Below, in pieces: positions 59,357 through 64,000 of a DNA stretch of 64,000 bases. The notes below the pieces were generated by a model that saw only the letters and a list, made by a program, of their open reading frames with translations, made no database searches and was not told the origin of the DNA. Both the position numbers and the translations under genes were made by a program. The stretch lies in NCBI RefSeq assembly GCF_014637405.1, contig NZ_BMEY01000002.1, positions 1 through 64,000 on the forward strand, in the 5' to 3' direction. The DNA comes from Ornithinibacillus halotolerans (GTDB lineage Bacteria; Bacillota; Bacilli; Bacillales; Amphibacillaceae). The first letter of the stretch is position 1. Every line of letters starts with the position of its first letter.

Positions 59357-61504
59357 CTATAGTAATCCGTTTTTCACTAAAACCGCCTTAATCTTTGTAT
59401 AATCATACTCCTCAGGCAATGCTTCTTTCAATGGTTTCAGCCTTGGTTCCTCTAACTGTTCTCTAGCCGCCAATATCTTTGCTTCCTCATCTTCATTAAA
59501 GAATATACTCCATTCAATCGGATAGCCATCTTGAAATGCTTTAAATAAGTGATTTTCTATCGTCAAGGGCTTTATATCGCGAATAGCTGCGATATCTTTA
59601 ATCGTTTTTCCAGATTGAAATAATTTATAACTAACGAGATGGCTAGGGCCTTCTTCTGCCTCTTTCTTCTTAGGTGTTACACTAGTACTGCTACCAGATA
59701 TTCTTACTCTAGTCTTTGCTTCAGGATGCTCGTCTCGCCACTTTTTAATTACCTCTAAGAAGGCTTCACCATATTGATCAAATTTTCTTTCCCCAATACC
59801 TTTAATTTCAAGCATATCTTCCTTAGTAACGGGGAAATATCTACTAAGCTCTTTTAAAGTTGCATCCGTGAATAAGACATATGGAGGTAATTTTAATTCA
59901 TCAGCCATTTCCTTACGTAGTGCTCGTAATGTTTCAAATAAATCTTTATGGTAATCTTCTTCATCACTAGTTGGAATAGATGTCGTATACATTGTTACTG
60001 TTCGTTTTCCTTTTAACACATCGACGGAGTTTTGATTCAATTTCAAAGTAGGAAATTGTCCTTCTTCTGTAGCTAAGAGCTGTTCAGCAACAAGGAAATG
60101 TATTTTTTCTGTTATTTCCTTCTCTGTATACGCAGATAGTAATCCATACGTAGATAGTGATTGTAGCCTAAATTCCATTAGCTTTTTATCTTTAGATCCT
60201 TTTAGTACTTTGGCAGTCATACTAACACCGAATCGTTCACCCATACGTTTAACACAAGATAAAATCATTTGTGCTTCTTCTGTGATATCCGTTTTTTCAC
60301 CTTTTTCCACACAGTTGCTACAACGACCACAAGGCTGAGTAGGGAGATTGTCCTTAAAATAATCTAAAATATAATGACTTAAACACCCTTGTGTATGGCA
60401 ATAGTTCACCATTGCTTGTAGTTTTCGATATTCATTTTGTTTTGCTTGTTCATCCATTAGAGATCGTTCGATCAAAAACTTTTGTAATTGAATATCTTGT
60501 GGGGAGAATAGCAAAATACAATCACTCATTTCTCCATCACGACCTGCTCGTCCTGCTTCTTGGTAGTACGATTCAATATTCATTGGCATAGCATAATGAA
60601 TGACGTAGCGGACGTTTGATTTGTCAATCCCCATTCCAAATGCATTTGTTGCTATCATGACAGAAACGGTGTCATGAATAAAAGCTGCCTGTGATTCTTT
60701 ACGTGCTTGTTCGGACATACCGGCATGATATTTAGCAACATTGATGCCTCGATTGTTGAGCTGATCATATAATGCATCGGCCTGTTTCCGAGTTGCTGTA
60801 TAAATAATTCCGGATTCATTTGGATGTTCTTCCAAAAACGCTCGAATATAACTAGAACGATCTCTACCTTTAACAATATGGAATGATAAATTATCTCTGG
60901 CAAAACCAGTATTAATCACATTTTCATTCTCTATATGTAATAGTTCTTGGATATCTGAAATAACTTCTTCTGTAGCCGTAGCAGTAAGCGCCATAACAAC
61001 CGGAATACTACCAATTTGTTTCAAGTTTGGAACGATAGAACGATAGCTCGGTCTAAAATCATGTCCCCACTGAGAAATACAATGAGCCTCATCAAAGGCT
61101 ACTAAAGAAATTCGCAGTCGTCTCATGACTTGGATAAACCCATAGGATTCAAATCTTTCCGGTGCAACATAAACAAATTTATAGCGGCCGCGTGAAATAT
61201 CGGTCATGCGGTTCTCTTGTTCTTCTGTTGATAAGGAACTATTAATAAACGTTGCGGGAATTCCTAATGCAAGGAGAGAATCGACTTGGTCTTTCATTAG
61301 TGAAATTAATGGGGAGATGATAATAGCAGTCCCATCTAAGATAAGTCCTGGAACTTGATAACAAATGGACTTACCGCCACCTGTCGGCATAACAGCTAAC
61401 GTATTTATCGTATCGGTAACTCGTTCAATCACTTCCTGTTGGCCAGGTCGAAACGATTCGTAACCGAAATAGGTTTTTAAAATATGCTCTTGCTCGAGAA
61501 TCAT
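59357..61504 (-). CDS. recQ: ATP-dependent DNA helicase RecQ
   Basis: 715 residues, about 100 longer than typical RecQ. Walker A TGGGKS (41-46), DEAH (138-141) followed by the RecQ aromatic-rich loop CISQWGHDFRPSY, motif VI EAGRAGRDG, and the zinc site CLSHYILDYF...CGRCSNC. An RQC winged helix, an HRDC domain (LRALRKEMADELKLPPYVLF) and a C-terminal HTH (SGKTIKDIAAIRDIKPLTIENHL) follow; the last explains the extra length. Unwinds DNA 3' to 5' during recombination repair. GAGGAGGG precedes the ATG. Confidence 0.95.
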   Translation of the reverse strand: MILEQEHILKTYFGYESFRPGQQEVIERVTDTINTLAVMPTGGGKSICYQVPGLILDGTAIIISPLISLMKDQVDSLLALGIPATFINSSLSTEEQENRMTDISRGRYKFVYVAPERFESYGFIQVMRRLRISLVAFDEAHCISQWGHDFRPSYRSIVPNLKQIGSIPVVMALTATATEEVISDIQELLHIENENVINTGFARDNLSFHIVKGRDRSSYIRAFLEEHPNESGIIYTATRKQADALYDQLNNRGINVAKYHAGMSEQARKESQAAFIHDTVSVMIATNAFGMGIDKSNVRYVIHYAMPMNIESYYQEAGRAGRDGEMSDCILLFSPQDIQLQKFLIERSLMDEQAKQNEYRKLQAMVNYCHTQGCLSHYILDYFKDNLPTQPCGRCSNCVEKGEKTDITEEAQMILSCVKRMGERFGVSMTAKVLKGSKDKKLMEFRLQSLSTYGLLSAYTEKEITEKIHFLVAEQLLATEEGQFPTLKLNQNSVDVLKGKRTVTMYTTSIPTSDEEDYHKDLFETLRALRKEMADELKLPPYVLFTDATLKELSRYFPVTKEDMLEIKGIGERKFDQYGEAFLEVIKKWRDEHPEAKTRVRISGSSTSVTPKKKEAEEGPSHLVSYKLFQSGKTIKDIAAIRDIKPLTIENHLFKAFQDGYPIEWSIFFNEDEEAKILAAREQLEEPRLKPLKEALPEEYDYTKIKAVLVKNGLL

Positions 61505-61793
61505 ACCTTACCCTCCTCTACTTAGTTATCCTACCATAAAATTAGGCCGTAAACGAGTTTGTAAAAAGTCATTTTAATAGTAAACTAATGTAATATTTTG
61601 CAGTATTTTACTAATATAAATTAATGTTCTGCCATTGTTTTATAGGTAAAAATTAATTTTTAATGAAATGAAGATACTATCTGTAAAAACAGTTTTGTTA
61701 CAATTTCGTATTAAAATATTAAGGCGATTATAGTTTACTTTTTTCTATTTGAATTATAGAATGACCTTATATTTTTTATTTAGGGGGCATGTA

Positions 61794-63629
61794 ATGGTAC
61801 CATCTTTATTATTTGAAGTAATGCTAATCTTCTTTTTAGGTATTGGCTCACAATGGGTTGCCTGGCGTTATCGTATGCCAGCGATTGTTGTCATGGCTGT
61901 TACTGGATTACTTGTTGGTCCGATCTTCGGCTTAATCAATCCAGAAGAAGATTTTGGAAGTCTTTATAGTCCGATTATTTCTGTTGCAGTTGCAATTATA
62001 CTATTTGAAGGAAGTTTAAATTTAAGTTTTAAAGAATTACGTGGAGTTGGAAAACCAATTTTTCGAATCTCCACTTTAGGGGCCTTTATTGCTTGGATCC
62101 TAGGTTCATTAACCGCACATTATATTGCAGGTTTGGATTGGCCAGTTGCCTTTGTTATTGGAGGATTATTCATTGTAACTGGTCCAACGGTAATCATGCC
62201 ATTGCTACGTCAATCAAAATTAAAGCCGAGACCTGCTAAGATATTAAAATGGGAAGGAATTATTGTTGACCCAATAGGAGCATTACTTGCTGTATTTGCT
62301 TTTGAAATTATCGCTTATTTAACTGCTAATGATCCAGATGGTACAGCTCTAGCAATGTTCTTCGCTGCTTCGATTTTTGCAGGGATTTTCGGATGGGTAT
62401 GTGGACGTGGGATTGGATTTGTGTTTGAACGAGGACATATCCCAGAGTTTCTTAAATCACCAGCAGTATTTACAGTAGTTATTCTCTGTTTTACAGTAGC
62501 AGATGAAATTATGCATGAAACAGGGTTATTATCTGTAACGGCAATGGGTATTACGTTAGCGAATATGGGAATTTCTTCAGTTGCTGACATGCGTCATTTC
62601 AAAGAGAATATATCCATACTATTAATTTCTGCTATTTTCATCATGTTAACTGCGTCATTACAACTTGAAACTATTTTAGAAATTTTTAGTCCTAATATTA
62701 TCGGCTATGTATTACTCATGATGTTCTTAGTACGTCCACTGTCTATTTTTCTATCGACATTTGGAACTGGGTTAACGTTTAATGAGAAATTATTAGTCGG
62801 CTGGATTGCTCCAAGAGGTATTGTTGCCCTAACGGTATCAAGTTACTTTGCAACGATCCTTCTAGATGCTGGCTATGATGCAGAAATTCTAACGACATTA
62901 ACGTTTGGGCTTGTATTCTTTACCGTATTAGCACATGGTTTTTCTATTGGTTGGTTAGCTAAAAAGCTGAATCTTTCTATGGAAGGTCGCCCTGGTACAT
63001 TAATTGTGGGAAGTAATATTTTCACGGTAGAACTTGCAAAATCATTAACGAAAGAAAATGTACCGGTTATTATTGTTGATAGTTCTTGGGAGAGATTAAA
63101 AGTTGCTCGTGAAGCGGGAGTTCCTTTTTATCATGAAGAACTACTTTCCGAACAAACAGAATATCATTTAGATACGATACCATATGAATATTTAGTTGCT
63201 GCAACGGCAAGTAAATCATATAACTCGTTAGTATGTACAACATTTATGCCAGAGTATGGACGAACAAATGTATTTAAAATTAGTCCATACGATAAAGTGT
63301 ATCGAACGGGAGAAATTGTATCAAAAGTCGGTGGCCGAATCTTATTTAAGAAAGAAGTAACCTTAGAGGATTTAGAGGAGAAAGTCCAAAAAGGATTTGT
63401 ATTCCGCCGAACAACAATCACCGAACAATATTCGTATAAACAATATTTAGCTGAAAAAGACGATGAAACAGTTTTTCTATACCTTGTTAAACCAACTGGG
63501 CAAATTAAATTTTACTCAGAAGAAATGCGTACGGTACCAAGTACAGGAGATGTTATCGTTAGCCTTATGCCAAGAAATAAGGAAAAAGCAAAAATTCAAG
63601 CTAGATTAGGAAATGGCGATTTGGAATAG
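61794..63629 (+). CDS. CPA-family cation:proton antiporter with C-terminal TrkA-N-like domain
   Basis: 611 residues. About 12 helices (residues 5-400) with the exchanger motifs IILFEGSLNLSFKEL, TGPTVIMPLLRQ and GPTV-like helix 5 region KWEGIIVDPIGALLAVFAFE. A cytosolic Rossmann-like region (about 415-520, GTLIVGSNIFTVELAKSL) resembles TrkA-N/RCK nucleotide-binding domains, and a TrkA-C-like end follows. It exchanges Na+ or K+ for H+, suited to a salt- or alkali-tolerant bacterium. ATG at 61794 after GGGGG; an earlier in-frame codon at 61749 lacks a site. Strong terminator after it. Confidence 0.9.
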   Translation: MVPSLLFEVMLIFFLGIGSQWVAWRYRMPAIVVMAVTGLLVGPIFGLINPEEDFGSLYSPIISVAVAIILFEGSLNLSFKELRGVGKPIFRISTLGAFIAWILGSLTAHYIAGLDWPVAFVIGGLFIVTGPTVIMPLLRQSKLKPRPAKILKWEGIIVDPIGALLAVFAFEIIAYLTANDPDGTALAMFFAASIFAGIFGWVCGRGIGFVFERGHIPEFLKSPAVFTVVILCFTVADEIMHETGLLSVTAMGITLANMGISSVADMRHFKENISILLISAIFIMLTASLQLETILEIFSPNIIGYVLLMMFLVRPLSIFLSTFGTGLTFNEKLLVGWIAPRGIVALTVSSYFATILLDAGYDAEILTTLTFGLVFFTVLAHGFSIGWLAKKLNLSMEGRPGTLIVGSNIFTVELAKSLTKENVPVIIVDSSWERLKVAREAGVPFYHEELLSEQTEYHLDTIPYEYLVAATASKSYNSLVCTTFMPEYGRTNVFKISPYDKVYRTGEIVSKVGGRILFKKEVTLEDLEEKVQKGFVFRRTTITEQYSYKQYLAEKDDETVFLYLVKPTGQIKFYSEEMRTVPSTGDVIVSLMPRNKEKAKIQARLGNGDLE

Positions 63630-63654
63630 AAAAGTTTTCTACGAGTCTTAACAT

Positions 63655-63703
63655 AAATAGTGGGTAAGATCATCATTGGATGATATTACCCACTATTTTT
63701 ATT
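63655..63703 (+). terminator. Rho-independent terminator of the antiporter gene
   Basis: AAATAGTGGGTAA (63655-63667) pairs with TTACCCACTATTT (63686-63698), with an ATCATC/GATGAT inner stem, followed by T residues. Confidence 0.92.
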
Positions 63704-63749
63704 TTAGAGTTAAAGTGAGATAATTTTCTTTTATAAATGATTTATTAAA

Positions 63750-63777
63750 GGAACTTTTACGTGTAGTTCTAAGTCTA
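63750..63777 (+). promoter_or_regulatory. Candidate ECF-type autoregulatory promoter
   Basis: GGAAC (63750-63754) and AGTCTA (63772-63777), 17 nt apart, resemble the GGAAC/CGTCTA elements of ECF sigma promoters and lie directly before an ECF sigma gene. The implied leader is very short, which lowers confidence. Confidence 0.35.
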
Positions 63778-63791
63778 TATACATAGAGGGG

Positions 63792-64000
63792 GTGCTTGGA
63801 ATTAATAGATTAAAAGAACGAGATATATATGAAAACTATTTCGAAAAAGTTTATAAAACAACTTTTTATATTTTGAAAAATGAGGAACTAGCAAAAGATG
63901 CAACACACGATACATTTATAAAAGTGTTTAAAAATTTGGGGAAGATGAAAGATCAAACGAAAATAAATGCTTGGATAACAACAATCGCTTCACGCACTGC
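63792..64000 (+). CDS. ECF-type RNA polymerase sigma factor, N-terminal part (runs off the window)
   Basis: The frame reads through the end of the window. The region DIYENYFEKVYKTTFYIL followed by ELAKDATHDTFIKVFKNL and INAWITTIASRTA is a sigma-70 region 2 of the ECF class, with the usual AxDxxxDTFIKVF pattern. The start is uncertain: GTG at 63792 directly abuts its ribosome binding site, while ATT at 63801 lies about 7 nt after GAGGGGGT and gives the more usual N-terminus NRLKERDIYENYF. The anti-sigma partner would lie beyond the window. Confidence 0.8.
   Translation, partial: MLGINRLKERDIYENYFEKVYKTTFYILKNEELAKDATHDTFIKVFKNLGKMKDQTKINAWITTIASRT

Overview
The window is AT-rich chromosomal DNA of a low-GC Gram-positive bacterium, most likely a Bacillaceae of the Oceanobacillus/Virgibacillus type. 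Supporting signs are AGGAGG-type ribosome binding sites with many TTG/GTG starts, lipoprotein lipoboxes, an S-box (SAM-I) riboswitch, cre- and CodY-like sites, and Bacillus-type neighbours (ypmR-ypmS, the ykpA-like ABC-F gene, hutHUIG). I saw no prophage, transposase, CRISPR array, rRNA or tRNA gene. The species assignment is inference.

Layout. 0-7 kb: a wHTH regulator and an acyl-CoA ligase (minus strand), then a TAXI-type TRAP transporter (receptor, DUF1850 protein, fused permease). 7-10.7 kb: MATE exporter, a cluster of DnaA boxes, ridA, an iron alcohol dehydrogenase, a DUF1450 protein. 10.9-16.6 kb: a peptide ABC transporter whose binding protein is divergent from its permease/ATPase genes. 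16.8-19.1 kb: MFS exporter and a secreted DUF1002 protein. 19.5-31.7 kb: two tandem paralogous five-gene peptide ABC operons with the same gene order, probably an old duplication. 31.9-38.5 kb: LysM-3D cell-wall protein, threonine degradation (kbl-tdh), a 52-bp tandem-repeat array, ABC-F ATPase, NlpC/P60-like enzyme. 38.6-46.4 kb: ypmS-ypmR, metX and metY behind a SAM riboswitch, rarD, a methionine gamma-lyase-like gene, an SDR-like protein. 46.5-51.7 kb: cardiolipin synthase, acyl-CoA thioesterase, a second 52-bp array of unrelated sequence, Na+/alanine symporter, an unknown membrane protein. 51.7-57.4 kb: the hut operon. 57.5-64 kb: HxlR regulator, M29 aminopeptidase, recQ, cation/proton antiporter, and the start of an ECF sigma factor.

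The genes fit a peptide- and amino-acid-scavenging lifestyle: three peptide importers, aminopeptidase, alanine symporter, and histidine, threonine and methionine degradation. Nutrient control is suggested by cre-like sites at hut, kbl and the methionine gamma-lyase gene. CodY-like boxes lie upstream of both duplicated peptide operons, upstream of hut, and in triplicate upstream of the first regulator.

The most unusual features are non-coding. Two arrays share an exact 52-bp period but not sequence. The hut leader holds an intrinsic terminator overlapped by a 25-codon ORF, with no hutP nearby. A 16-codon leader ORF with mutually exclusive hairpins precedes one binding-protein gene. A group of about six DnaA boxes sits upstream of ridA. 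A dispersed palindrome-ended element is present in at least four intact or decayed copies. Two genes probably start at AUU.
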